Positions 46,214 to 55,212 of a stretch of 64,000 bases of DNA are shown here, one piece after another. Origin of the DNA: Halotalea alkalilenta (GTDB lineage: Bacteria; Pseudomonadota; Gammaproteobacteria; Pseudomonadales; Halomonadaceae). Position 1 is the first letter of the stretch. Each line of letters starts with the position of its first letter. Below the pieces are notes generated by a model, which was not told the origin of the DNA, did no database searches, and saw nothing but the letters and a program-made list of their open reading frames with translations. Position numbers and translations under genes: made by a program. The DNA lies in NCBI RefSeq assembly GCF_001648175.1, contig NZ_CP015243.1:4278001-4342000 (forward strand), given 5' to 3'.

Positions 46214-46729
46214 GTGACCAAGCAACACTCCTTTAGCCATGAAGAGCTGCTCAAGTGCAGCCAAGGCGAACTCTTTGGCCCGGGCAACGCTCAGCTGCCA
46301 GCACCGAACATGCTGATGCTCGATCGTATCACCCACATCGGCGAGACCGGTGGGCAGTACGGCAAGGGTGAGCTGATCGCCGAGCTCGACATCCATCCCG
46401 ACCTCTGGTTCTTCCAGTGCCACTTCCCTGGCGATCCGGTAATGCCTGGCTGCCTCGGTCTCGATGCAATGTGGCAGTTGGTCGGATTCCATCTCGGCTG
46501 GCTGGGCAACCCTGGCCGTGGCCGCGCGCTGGGCTGTGGAGAAGTCAAGTTCTCCGGCCAGATCCTGCCGAGCGCGGAAAAGGTCACCTATCACATCCAC
46601 GTCAAGCGGGTCATCACCCGTAGACTGATCCTCGGCATCGCCGACGGCGTGGTCTCCGTGGATGGAGAGCCGATCTACCAGGCCAACGACCTTCGCGTCG
46701 GCCTGTTCACCTCCACTTCGAATTTCTGA
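46214..46729 (+). CDS. fabA: 3-hydroxydecanoyl-ACP dehydratase/isomerase
   Basis: Protein of 171 residues, GTG start. FabA dehydrates 3-hydroxydecanoyl-ACP and isomerises trans-2 to cis-3 decenoyl-ACP, the branch point to unsaturated fatty acids. Catalytic His70 ([12 protein letters not shown]) and Asp84 (GLDAMWQL) are in the same positions as in E. coli. It is followed by fabB after 13 bases. The 281-base upstream gap has a CATAAT box at 46010-46015 but no clear FabR or FadR site. Confidence 0.97.
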   Translation: MTKQHSFSHEELLKCSQGELFGPGNAQLPAPNMLMLDRITHIGETGGQYGKGELIAELDIHPDLWFFQCHFPGDPVMPGCLGLDAMWQLVGFHLGWLGNPGRGRALGCGEVKFSGQILPSAEKVTYHIHVKRVITRRLILGIADGVVSVDGEPIYQANDLRVGLFTSTSNF

Positions 46730-46742
46730 TTGGGAGGTCCCC

Positions 46743-47960
46743 ATGCGACGAGTGGTAGTCACTGGTATCGGTATCGTTTCGTGCCTCGGCAATGATCAGC
46801 AACAGGTCCTCGAGTCCCTCAAGCAAGGGCGCTCCGGCATTCGCTACCGCGAAGAGTACGCGCAGCGCGGCATGCGCAGTCACGTCGCAGGCGTAGTGGA
46901 CATCGACCTCGATGCACTGGTCGATCGCAAGCATCGCCGCTTCATGGGCGATGCCGCGGCCTATGCCTATGTCTCGATGCAGCAGGCGATCGAGGACGCG
47001 GGGCTCACCCCCGAGCAGGTATCCAACCTTCGCACCGGCCTGATCGCAGGCTCCGGTGGCGCCTCCTCGGCCAACCAGGTCGAGGCTGCCGATATCCTGC
47101 GCGAGAAGGGCCTTCGCCGGGTCGGTCCGTATCGCGTCACGCGCACCATGGGCAGCACCGTCTCCGCCTGCCTGGCCACGCCGTTCTCGATCAAGGGGCT
47201 CAACTATTCGATCTCCTCGGCCTGCGCCACTTCCGCGCACTGCATCGGCAGCGCAATGGAGCAGATCCAGTTCGGCAAGCAGGACATCGTCTTCGCCGGC
47301 GGCGGCGAAGAGGAGCATTGGACGCTATCGTGCCTGTTCGATGCGATGGGCGCTCTCTCCACCGGCTACAACGATACGCCAGAGAAGGCCTCTCGTGCCT
47401 ATGACTCGCAGCGCGATGGCTTCGTCATCGCCGGCGGTGGCGCCATGCTGGTACTCGAGGAATACGAACACGCCAAGGCCCGCGGCGCGAAGATCTATGC
47501 CGAGCTGGTCGGCTATGGCGCCAATTCGGACGGCGCAGACATGGTCGCCCCTTCTGGCGAAGGCGGTGCTCGCTGCATGCAGCAGGCGCTGGCGACGGTG
47601 GAAGGTTCGATCGACTACATCAACACCCACGGCACCTCGACGCCGGTAGGCGACATGAGCGAGCTGCGCGCACTGCGTCAGGTTTTCGGCGACGCCGTGC
47701 CGGCGCTCTCCTCGACCAAGTCGCTGACCGGGCACTCGCTCGGCGCCACGGGGGCCCAGGAAGCGATCTACTCGCTGCTGATGATGAAGCACGACTTCAT
47801 CTGCGCCTCGGCCAACGTCGACGAGCTCGATGCCAAGGCCGAAGGCTTCGATGTCGTGCTCAAGCGTCGCGACGGCGTGCGCCTCGAACGCGTCATGTCG
47901 AACAGCTTCGGATTCGGCGGCACCAACGCCTGCTTGGTGTTCCAACGACTGGAAGATTGA
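46743..47960 (+). CDS. fabB: 3-oxoacyl-ACP synthase I
   Basis: Protein of 405 residues. FabB elongates the cis-3-decenoyl-ACP made by FabA. The active-site Cys is Cys161 (SSACATSAH), with the His residues in [11 protein letters not shown] and [10 protein letters not shown] and the FGFGGTNA loop at the C-terminus. The ribosome site GGGAGG lies before the ATG at 46743. It forms the fabAB operon for unsaturated fatty acid synthesis. Confidence 0.97.
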   Translation: MRRVVVTGIGIVSCLGNDQQQVLESLKQGRSGIRYREEYAQRGMRSHVAGVVDIDLDALVDRKHRRFMGDAAAYAYVSMQQAIEDAGLTPEQVSNLRTGLIAGSGGASSANQVEAADILREKGLRRVGPYRVTRTMGSTVSACLATPFSIKGLNYSISSACATSAHCIGSAMEQIQFGKQDIVFAGGGEEEHWTLSCLFDAMGALSTGYNDTPEKASRAYDSQRDGFVIAGGGAMLVLEEYEHAKARGAKIYAELVGYGANSDGADMVAPSGEGGARCMQQALATVEGSIDYINTHGTSTPVGDMSELRALRQVFGDAVPALSSTKSLTGHSLGATGAQEAIYSLLMMKHDFICASANVDELDAKAEGFDVVLKRRDGVRLERVMSNSFGFGGTNACLVFQRLED

Positions 47961-47990
47961 TCCACAGCACGTCCAGCGCTATGAAAAGAA

Positions 47991-48016
47991 GACCCCGCGA
48001 AGCGATTCGCGGGGTC
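47991..48016 (+). terminator. Hairpin terminator after fabB
   Basis: An 11-bp stem GACCCCGCGAA/TTCGCGGGGTC with a GCGA tetraloop, 30 bases after the fabB stop. The T-tract is weak. It also faces the end of plsC on the other strand. Confidence 0.7.
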
Positions 48017-48048
48017 CTTCGTTGGCTCACCGTATCATCGAGCCCGGC

Positions 48049-48801
48049 TCAAGCCTGCTCGACGGGCATCGTTTTACGACTCGGGCGAGGCACCGTGGAT
48101 ATCTGCTCGAGCTGGTCCTCGATCCAGTTCTCCACCTCGACGAGTAGATCCTTGACATCGCGCCCCTCTGTCGCGATCGGCTCGCCTATCACCACCTCGA
48201 TGCGCCCCGGGCGTTTTATCCAGCCACCGCTGGTCCAGCATTCGCCCGAATTGTGGGCGATCGGGACTACCGGCACCCCAGCCCGCCAGGCAATATGCAC
48301 GCCGCTTTTGCTGAACGGCTTGCGGCTGCCCGGCGGCACCCGGGTACCTTCGGGGAAGATGAGCACCGAGAGCCCCTCACGCAGCCGTTCAGCGCCTTCT
48401 CTAAGCACCTGCTTCAGCGCGACCGACGGGCGCGAACGATCCAGCGGGATCGGTCTCACCAAGCGCAGCGCCCAGCCGAACACCGGAATTTTCAGCAACT
48501 CCTTCTTGAGTACCGTACAGGTCGGCGGCTTGAGCAGTTGCAGGAACAAGGTCTCCCACTCACTCTGGTGATTGGAGAGCATCACGCACGGGCCAGCCGG
48601 CAGCCTCTCGCCACCGCGTACCCGGACCGTCACCCCGCAACAGAGGCTGAACCAAGCAATGATCGTTCGGTTATAGAGATTGAGTACCCGAAAACGCGGC
48701 TTCAGCGGCAAAAAGCAGGCAACTGGCACCAATGTCACCGCGCTGACCAGCACCATCAGCACGTAGCCGATGTAGAACAATGAGCTGCGTAGTACATTCA
48801 T
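48049..48801 (-). CDS. plsC: 1-acyl-sn-glycerol-3-phosphate acyltransferase
   Basis: Protein of 250 residues. It acylates lysophosphatidic acid to phosphatidic acid at the inner membrane. An N-terminal membrane helix (SLFYIGYVLMVLVSAVTLVP) is followed by the acyltransferase motifs NHQSEWE (the HX4D-type site, with Glu) and FPEGTR. The ATG at 48801 starts MNVLRSS; a GTG at 48825 is an alternative. It is convergent with fabB and directly follows the RmlD-like gene. Confidence 0.9.
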   Translation of the reverse strand: MNVLRSSLFYIGYVLMVLVSAVTLVPVACFLPLKPRFRVLNLYNRTIIAWFSLCCGVTVRVRGGERLPAGPCVMLSNHQSEWETLFLQLLKPPTCTVLKKELLKIPVFGWALRLVRPIPLDRSRPSVALKQVLREGAERLREGLSVLIFPEGTRVPPGSRKPFSKSGVHIAWRAGVPVVPIAHNSGECWTSGGWIKRPGRIEVVIGEPIATEGRDVKDLLVEVENWIEDQLEQISTVPRPSRKTMPVEQA

Positions 48802-48808
48802 ACCGCTT

Positions 48809-49711
48809 CTACCCTTGCTGCCCACGCATCGACGCAGGCGCCTCCGGCTCGCCGAAACGCTCGTCGAGCCACTGTTCGATCAGCCGCTCGAGCTCGAGCC
48901 GCCAAGGTTTTTGATGCACCCCGAAGGTGCCCAGCATGCGCCGGCAATTGAGCACTCTACGCACCATTCCTCCCTCTCGGAAAACAGCCTCGACCTCACC
49001 CAGTCCATCGACCGGAAGCCCGCGTGCGCTGAGCTGCTGCTCGAGCTGGGTGCGCACTGCGGCAACGAAGGTGAAGAGGCTCACCGGCTCGATTCCAGCC
49101 AGGTGGTAGGCGCCCCATGCCTCGGCACCGTTATCGAGCTGCAGCAGCATGCCGCAAAGTGCGCGGGCCAGCCCCTCGACCGGGGTCGGGCCAACGAACA
49201 GATCCTGCTCGGCATGCACTCGCCGGCCAGCCTCAAGCGTCTCGAGCAGGTCGGGAAGCCATGCCTCCTCGCCTTCGCTACCGAACAGCGGACCTACCCG
49301 CACTACCAGGTGACGCGGCAGTTCGGCGCGAATCCGGTCGCCAACCGCGACCAGACGCTTGCGCGGGGCGGACTCCGGACGAGGAATGAGCCCTTCCTCG
49401 ATCGCTCCTTCCTCATAACCATGCTCGTAGATCTGGTCGCTGATGCACCAGACCAGGATCGTCCCGCTGACGCGACATCCCGCGATCATCGCCTCGACCC
49501 GCGAGGCGTGCGCCTCGACCTGCTCGGGGCTGATCGCATCCAAGTGAGCCAACGGCGGCAGCACCAAGGCGTCGAACTGTCCAGAATCGAGCGCCTCGAG
49601 CGCATCGCGAGACTCGTCGACGAGGGATAACTCGAGATCCAGGCGACGTTCCACCTCGCGATCCAGTGCAAGGCTAAGACAATGACCGGCATCGAATACC
49701 AGAAGTTTCAC
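48809..49711 (-). CDS. RmlD-like sugar-nucleotide-binding/NAD-dependent protein
   Basis: Protein of about 300 residues from a GTG start (VKLLVFDAG). The overall pattern is an extended SDR of the RmlD type: VVRVGPLFG, FVGPTPVEGLARALCGML and YHLAGIEPVSLFTFV. The N-terminal dinucleotide loop is degenerate (VFDAGHCLSLA, lacking GxxGxxG), so cofactor binding is doubtful. Its function is unknown. It lies 7 bases upstream of the plsC ATG, suggesting cotranscription. The frame is open further upstream, so the start is uncertain. Confidence 0.7.
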   Translation of the reverse strand: MKLLVFDAGHCLSLALDREVERRLDLELSLVDESRDALEALDSGQFDALVLPPLAHLDAISPEQVEAHASRVEAMIAGCRVSGTILVWCISDQIYEHGYEEGAIEEGLIPRPESAPRKRLVAVGDRIRAELPRHLVVRVGPLFGSEGEEAWLPDLLETLEAGRRVHAEQDLFVGPTPVEGLARALCGMLLQLDNGAEAWGAYHLAGIEPVSLFTFVAAVRTQLEQQLSARGLPVDGLGEVEAVFREGGMVRRVLNCRRMLGTFGVHQKPWRLELERLIEQWLDERFGEPEAPASMRGQQG

Positions 49712-50033
49712 GACAGGGCAGCTCGGCTTGGCAGGTGATCGATCGACAGCCACGGACGGCTGCAAGTTTCGGGATCGACATGATCCTAGCTGCGGAGCGC
49801 AACGTCCAGTTTGGCGTGTATCCACGTAGCCAAGGGCAGGGCTTGGTGGCTCTTGGTGTACACGATCGAACGAGGCTCGAGCCCTACGGCATAACGGGCC
49901 CAGGCCATGGCCACCGGCTGAGAGCGCGAACCGTCCAACTATCGGAGTCGGCTCACAGTCCGGCTTGCCGGGGATAGCGATCTGGAGAATTCTACCGCCG
50001 ACAGGCAGGACTGCTACGAGCCGTCGGCTCGCT
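49712..50033. other. Intergenic region at the border of the second catabolic island
   Basis: A 322-base gap. On the minus strand a 40-codon frame from an ATG near 49909 reads MAWARYAVGLEP and ends TAG near 49787. It may be the tail of a lost gene, but I do not recognise it. No promoter or RNA is evident. Confidence 0.35.
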
Positions 50034-50432
50034 TCAGGATTTAGCGATTTCCGGCGTCAACATCCACTCAGCGCTGTCGTTCCACACGTCCATGCGGGTG
50101 ATCTTGCCGTCGCGTACTTCGAAGCGGTCCAGGTAGCGGTTGCCGGAGAAGCTGCGGCCATCGGGCCATTCGCCGTAGAGCGTGCCGTTGGAATACACCA
50201 CGGTGTGATCGCCGCGATCCATCCAGTCGAAATTGCCCAACGCCTTCTTTACCCAGGCATATCGTCCGCCGTTGAACGCAGTGATGGTTTGCGGGTCGGG
50301 CATAGCGCGCCCACCGGTGAAGGTGATCTTCACGTCATCGCTCATGAAGGTCGCTGCGCGGACCGGATCCGGGGCCATGGATGCCTCAAGAAAATTGCTA
50401 ACAATCTGCACGGCCTCGTTTATCTCAGACAT
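50034..50432 (-). CDS. SnoaL-like/NTF2-fold protein
   Basis: Protein of 132 residues. The NTF2-like (SnoaL) fold is suggested by the early helix VSNFLEASMAPDPV, the FMSDDVKITFTGG strand and the repeated aromatic, charged strands near SGNRYLDRFEVRDGKITRMDVWND. Members are small isomerases, hydratases or binding proteins of varied function. The ATG at 50432 has an AGGAG site. It diverges from the ABC operon and probably belongs to the same regulon. Confidence 0.75.
   Translation of the reverse strand: MSEINEAVQIVSNFLEASMAPDPVRAATFMSDDVKITFTGGRAMPDPQTITAFNGGRYAWVKKALGNFDWMDRGDHTVVYSNGTLYGEWPDGRSFSGNRYLDRFEVRDGKITRMDVWNDSAEWMLTPEIAKS
50394..50405. promoter_or_regulatory. Third near-palindrome of the operator type, inside the SnoaL-like gene
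   Basis: ATTGCTAACAAT differs by one base from the palindrome at 50573-50584. It lies in codons 10-13 of the SnoaL-like gene, where it could act as a downstream operator or be chance. Confidence 0.35.
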
Positions 50433-50572
50433 AACCCACTCTCCTGACTCAGTGATGATCGCAATGAAGAGGCGTGCCCCCGTGTGGTGCAAAGCGCCTT
50501 AATTTGGAGCGAAATTTCCAGTCGAAACCCCGCAAGCCCTTGGATTTCAACTGGCCACGGACTGGCATCCTA

Positions 50573-50603
50573 ATTGCTAGCAATAAATTTACAAGTGCTA
50601 GCA
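50573..50603. promoter_or_regulatory. Tandem palindromic operator before the ABC operon
   Basis: Two copies of a TTGCTAGCAA-type palindrome: ATTGCTAGCAAT (50573-50584, perfect 12 bases) and TGCTAGCA (50596-50603, in the context GTGCTAGCAA). Their centres are 21 bases apart, two helical turns, so two dimers could bind the same DNA face. The second ends just before the AGGAG of the binding-protein gene. The GntR regulator at 56602-57294 is the likely binder (inference). Confidence 0.65.
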
Positions 50604-50619
50604 AACAGGAGCATCACCC

Positions 50620-51807
50620 ATGTCATTCCGGCTTCCAAACGTGCAGCGTCTGTTATTCACCGTGGCTGCGGCCGTCTCGCTCAACCTCGCCATCGGCACC
50701 AGCACTCAAGCGGCCGAACCACCCATCAAGGTCGGTCTGGTGGCGGCTCTTTCTGGCCAGTCAGCCAAATCCGGCGAGGCCCTCACCCGTGGCCTGACCA
50801 TGGCCATCGACGAGGTCAACGCCAATGGCGGCGTGCTGGGACGCCCGCTTGAACTGGTACGTCGCGACGACGAAAGCAATCCGTCCAAGGGCATGCTGGC
50901 AGCGCGCGAATTGATCCAGCGCGAGAAAGTCACGGTGCTGTTCGGCGGCCTCGACACCCCGGTTTCCCTGGCGATCGTGCCTCTGGCCAATCAGCTGAAG
51001 GTGCCGTTCATGGGCGTCTGGGCAGCGGGCACCAAAATCACCGAAAACGGCGCAGCGGATAACTACGTGTTTCGTGTCTCGGCCGTCGATGAGCTGGTGG
51101 ACGAAGCGCTGGTCAAGTACGGCGCCGATCAGGGCATGAAGAAGCCGGGCATGATCCTCATCAACAATCCGTGGGGCGAGTCCAACGAAGCCGGCTTCAG
51201 GATCGCGCTGGAAAAACGCGGCCTGGAAAACGCCGGTGTGGAGCGCATTCAGGACAGCGATCTGGACGTGGTGCCGCAGCTCACCCGCCTGAAGAACGCA
51301 GGCGCCGATACCCTGCTGATGGTCGGCAACGTCGGGCCCTCGGCGCAGGTGGTGAAATCCCTCGACCGCATGGGCTGGGACGTGCCGGTGATCTCGCACT
51401 GGGGCCCGGCGGGCGGGCGTTTTGGCGAGCTGGCCGGACCGAGCGCCTCGCGGGTGCACTTCATCCAGACCTACGTGTTCACCGAACACAACGATGCCAA
51501 GGGTGACGCGCTGCTCGCAGCGCTGAAAACCGCTTACCCGCAGATCAAAAGCCTGGCCGATGTGACGCCTGCTGTCGGCATCGCCAACGCCTACGACGCC
51601 CTGCACCTCAGCGCCCTGGCCATCGAGAACGCCGGCAGCACCGACGGCGAGGCGGTGCGCGACGGTTTCTACGAGATCACCGATTACGACGGTCTGATCA
51701 AGGACTACGAACAGCCGTTCACCGCGCAGAAACATGACGCACTTGGCCCTGACGATTATGTGTTCGCCCACTTCGTGGGCGACCAGATCGTGCCGCTCAA
51801 ACCCTGA
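50620..51807 (+). CDS. ABC transporter substrate-binding protein, branched-chain amino acid type (family 6)
   Basis: Protein of 395 residues with a signal peptide ending near TQA (residue 31). The mature start PIKVGLVAALSGQSAKSGE and the NGGVLGRPLELVRRDDESNPSKG segment are typical of LivK/UrtA-like receptors. The ligand in this family may be amino acids, urea, amides or aromatic acids. The linked deaminase-like gene suggests a nitrogen-rich heterocycle or amide (inference). An AGGAG site is eight bases before the ATG. Confidence 0.92.
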   Translation: MSFRLPNVQRLLFTVAAAVSLNLAIGTSTQAAEPPIKVGLVAALSGQSAKSGEALTRGLTMAIDEVNANGGVLGRPLELVRRDDESNPSKGMLAARELIQREKVTVLFGGLDTPVSLAIVPLANQLKVPFMGVWAAGTKITENGAADNYVFRVSAVDELVDEALVKYGADQGMKKPGMILINNPWGESNEAGFRIALEKRGLENAGVERIQDSDLDVVPQLTRLKNAGADTLLMVGNVGPSAQVVKSLDRMGWDVPVISHWGPAGGRFGELAGPSASRVHFIQTYVFTEHNDAKGDALLAALKTAYPQIKSLADVTPAVGIANAYDALHLSALAIENAGSTDGEAVRDGFYEITDYDGLIKDYEQPFTAQKHDALGPDDYVFAHFVGDQIVPLKP

Positions 51808-51853
51808 ACTCCGGTCCTGAATCAAGCCGTCACCGAACACTAAGGAATTCGCC

Positions 51854-52723
51854 ATGTTCACCGCCGCCATCGTCACCGGCCTCGGACTGGGCAGCATGTA
51901 CGCCCTGCTCGCCCTAGGTTTCCACCTGACCTACGTGGTCTCGCGCACCGTCAACTTCGCCCAGGGCAGCGCCATGATGGTCGGCGCGGTGCTGGGCTAC
52001 ACGCTGTGCATCACCTGGGGTCTGTCGCTGTGGCTGGCGCTGCCGCTGACGCTTTTGCTCAGCGCCCTCTACGGGCTGGCGATCGAACGCTGGCTGGTGC
52101 GCCCGTTCCACAGCCGCGGCTCGCAAGCCTGGCTGATGGCGACGGTGGCGGGCGGTATTCTGGTGGACAACCTGGCGCTGTTCACCTTTGGCAAAGAGCC
52201 GCGGCAGTTCGAAAGCAGCCTGCTCAATTTGAAAGTCGAGCTGTTCGGTAACACCATTGGCGCCTTGCAGCTGTTGATCCCGCTGGCCGGCGCGGCCATC
52301 GCCCTGGCGCTGTTTCTGGTACGCCGTTACACGCGGCTGGGCAAGGTGCTGGAGGCCTGCGTGCAGAACTCGCGCGCCGCGATGCTGATAGGCATCAACG
52401 TCAATCGCGTGGTCGCCATTGCCTTTGCGATATCGACGGTATTCGCGGCCATCGCCGGTCTGCTGATCGCGCCGCTGTTCAGCGTCAACGCCGAGATGGG
52501 CATGTTGTTCGGTCTGAAGGCCTTCGCCGTGGCGATTCTGGGGGGTATAGCCAGCGCCGGGGGCGTGTTCGTCGCCGGGCTGCTGTTCGGCCTGACTGAA
52601 GCCCTGGTCACCCTGTATTTCGGCTCGGCATTCACCCAGATATTTACCTTCGCTCTGGTGATTCTGGCCCTGGCGATCCGCCCCAACGGCCTGTTCGGCA
52701 GTCAGGCACTGGTGAAGGTATGA
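51854..52723 (+). CDS. ABC transporter permease, LivH type
   Basis: Protein of 289 residues with about eight membrane segments. GLGLGSMYALLALGFHLTYVVSRTVNFAQGSAMMVGA at the start and the SRAAMLIGINVNRVVAIAFAIST EAA-type loop identify a LivH-type permease. It pairs with the permease domain of the next protein, whose ATG overlaps its stop (ATGA). Confidence 0.93.
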   Translation: MFTAAIVTGLGLGSMYALLALGFHLTYVVSRTVNFAQGSAMMVGAVLGYTLCITWGLSLWLALPLTLLLSALYGLAIERWLVRPFHSRGSQAWLMATVAGGILVDNLALFTFGKEPRQFESSLLNLKVELFGNTIGALQLLIPLAGAAIALALFLVRRYTRLGKVLEACVQNSRAAMLIGINVNRVVAIAFAISTVFAAIAGLLIAPLFSVNAEMGMLFGLKAFAVAILGGIASAGGVFVAGLLFGLTEALVTLYFGSAFTQIFTFALVILALAIRPNGLFGSQALVKV

Positions 52724-55212
52724 AATACCTGAAAACCCAACTGGGCCCTGTTTCCATTGGCGTTCTAGCCCTGACCAGCGTCGTTGCCGTGCTCGCTCTC
52801 GACAGCTATTCGCTGCTGGTCTTCACCCTGTGCGCGCTGGCCGCCGTAGTGGGTGTGGGCCTCAACGTACTGATCAGCTTGAGCGGTCAGATTTCCTTTG
52901 GCCACATCGCGTTCTATGCCATTGGCGCCTACATCTCGGCGCTGATGACCCTGGCTGGGTTGCCGCTATGGCTGGCCGTTCCCGCAGCCGGTCTGGTGGC
53001 TGGCGCCATCGGCGCTTTGCTGGCGATTCCGGCGTTGCGTGTCACTGGGTCTTATCTGGCGATGATCACCATCGCGTTTTCCTTTGTCGTGCATCACAGC
53101 CTGATCGAATGGCGCGACGTCACCGGCGGCTCCAATGGCCTGATGGGCATTCCATTGCCTGAGTTCGCAGGCATGGATCCATCGATCCTGCTGGCATTGA
53201 TCGCCACAGCCCTGATGATCGCCGCGCTGGCGTTCTACCAGCGCCTGCGTCACAGCGGCTGGGGCAAGGCCATGCGCGCGGTGAAGGCCTCGGAAATCGC
53301 CGCCCGCTCCCTGGGTTTCAACCCGGTCGTCACCAAGACCCTGGCCTTCGCCCTGTCGGCGCTGCTCACCGGTCTGGCGGGTTCGTTGCTCGCGCCATTG
53401 CTGATGTTCATCAATCCGGAATCCTTTCCGTTCTCGCAGTCGATCCTGTTCGTGCTGGCGGTGATCGTCGGCGGCAGCGGCACCCTGTTCGGTCCGGTGC
53501 TGGGTGCGTTGCTGATCGTGCTGGTGCCTGAACTACTGTCTGATTTCGCCGAATACCGGCTGCTGATCTTTTCGGTGCTTTTGCTGGTGGTGCTGTGGAT
53601 CGCGCCTAATGGATTGCTGGGTACCATCGCCCGCCGCTGGATCAAGCCGACAGCGCTGACACCGCCGGCAAGAATCAACACCAGGCGCGTCGCTGATTAC
53701 CTGAGCAATCACACCCATCGCGACGGTCTGCACATTCGCGATATCGGCATTCGTTTCGGCGGTGTGCAAGCAGCGCAACACGTGAGCCTACACGCTCCGG
53801 CAGGCAGCATCACCAGCATCATCGGCCCTAACGGCGCGGGTAAAACCACGGTGCTGAACATGATCAGCGGGTTTTACACCCCCGACAGCGGACAGATCGA
53901 ACTGGGTCGGGCGCTGGCCGGATTGCCTGCCTGGAAGACCGCACGAGCCGGGATCGCCCGCACCTACCAGACCACTCAGCTGTTCGGCGAAATGTCGGTA
54001 CTGGACAACGTGTTGGTGGCGATGCAGAAAGGACGACTGGGGCTGATCTTCAGCCGATCGAGCACCGCTCAACGGGAGCTGGCGTTGGATCTGCTGGCAC
54101 TGGTCGGCTATCGCGGCGCAGTCAATATCCCTGCCGAAGACCTGGCCCATGTCGACCGCCGCCTGGTGGAGATCGCCCGGGCCCTCGCCGCGGCACCCGC
54201 GGTGTTGCTGCTGGACGAACCTGCGGCCGGCCTGAGCCGCCGCGACACCGATGCGCTGGCCATTCTGCTGAAGCAACTCGCAGGTTTCGGTCTGACGGTG
54301 ATTCTGGTGGAGCACGACATGGCGCTGGTGATGGCAGTGTCCGAGCGCTTGCTGGTGCTCGACGCAGGCAAACCGATCACGGTCGGCACACCTGCCGAAG
54401 TGCAACGCGACGAGCGCGTCATTGCAGCATATCTAGGCGGCACTGATTATCAGGCCACGCCTCGCAACGAGGCTTGGGACGGCAGTCGCGATGCACGCTT
54501 GCAGGTCAAGGATCTGGTCATCGACTACGGCGCAGCGCCAGTGGTGAACAAGGTCAATCTGGTGGTCAATCCGGGTGAACTGGTGGCGATTCTCGGCGCC
54601 AATGGCGCGGGCAAATCCAGCATCCTGCAATGCCTGGCCGGGCTGCATCGCGCATCGGGCGGCAGCATCCTGCTGGACAACGAAAACATCGAACAGGCCA
54701 GCGCCAGCAGCATCGCAGGCCAGGGCCTGGCGCTGGTGCCCGAAGGTCGTCAGGTGTTCCCGTACCTGAGCGTGCGCGACAACCTGTTGCTGGGCAGTTA
54801 TTCACGCCGCGATGTAGTGGATGCCGACCGGGAAATCGAAGCGATCCTGCAGCGCTTCCCACGCCTGCGCGATCGCATCGACAGCCCCGCCGGCCTGCTT
54901 TCCGGTGGCGAGCAGCAAATGGTCGCGGTGGGTCGTGGACTGATGGCCAAGCCGAAAATTCTCCTGCTCGACGAGCCGTCGCTGGGGCTTTCGCCATTGA
55001 TGATCGGCGAGCTGTACGACGCGCTGGCAGCGCTGCGCGATGAGGGCGTGACCCTATTGCTGGTGGACCAGATGGCCAATCTCGCACTGCAGGTCGCTGA
55101 TCGCGCTTACGTGCTGGAAACCGGCCACGTGATCAAGTCCGGTAGCGCCGCGCAGCTGCGCGAAGACAGCGACCTGGCAGCGGCGTATCTGGGTGAAGGA
55201 GTCAGCGCATGA
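52720..55212 (+). CDS. LivM-LivG-LivF triple fusion (permease plus two ATPases)
   Basis: Protein of 830 residues joining three usually separate subunits. Residues 1-305 are a LivM-type permease (ISLSGQISFGHIAFYAIGAY). Residues 335-575 are a LivG-like ATPase: Walker A GPNGAGKTT (369-377), Glu500 and His532, but its signature reads LAHVD (475-479) where LSYGx is expected, so the signature Gly is Val478. Residues 592-828 are a LivF-like ATPase: GANGAGKSS (626-634), LSGGE (727-731) and Glu752. With the LivH-type protein it forms the whole membrane complex. Its stop overlaps the amidohydrolase start (ATGA). Confidence 0.93.
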   Translation: MKYLKTQLGPVSIGVLALTSVVAVLALDSYSLLVFTLCALAAVVGVGLNVLISLSGQISFGHIAFYAIGAYISALMTLAGLPLWLAVPAAGLVAGAIGALLAIPALRVTGSYLAMITIAFSFVVHHSLIEWRDVTGGSNGLMGIPLPEFAGMDPSILLALIATALMIAALAFYQRLRHSGWGKAMRAVKASEIAARSLGFNPVVTKTLAFALSALLTGLAGSLLAPLLMFINPESFPFSQSILFVLAVIVGGSGTLFGPVLGALLIVLVPELLSDFAEYRLLIFSVLLLVVLWIAPNGLLGTIARRWIKPTALTPPARINTRRVADYLSNHTHRDGLHIRDIGIRFGGVQAAQHVSLHAPAGSITSIIGPNGAGKTTVLNMISGFYTPDSGQIELGRALAGLPAWKTARAGIARTYQTTQLFGEMSVLDNVLVAMQKGRLGLIFSRSSTAQRELALDLLALVGYRGAVNIPAEDLAHVDRRLVEIARALAAAPAVLLLDEPAAGLSRRDTDALAILLKQLAGFGLTVILVEHDMALVMAVSERLLVLDAGKPITVGTPAEVQRDERVIAAYLGGTDYQATPRNEAWDGSRDARLQVKDLVIDYGAAPVVNKVNLVVNPGELVAILGANGAGKSSILQCLAGLHRASGGSILLDNENIEQASASSIAGQGLALVPEGRQVFPYLSVRDNLLLGSYSRRDVVDADREIEAILQRFPRLRDRIDSPAGLLSGGEQQMVAVGRGLMAKPKILLLDEPSLGLSPLMIGELYDALAALRDEGVTLLLVDQMANLALQVADRAYVLETGHVIKSGSAAQLREDSDLAAAYLGEGVSA

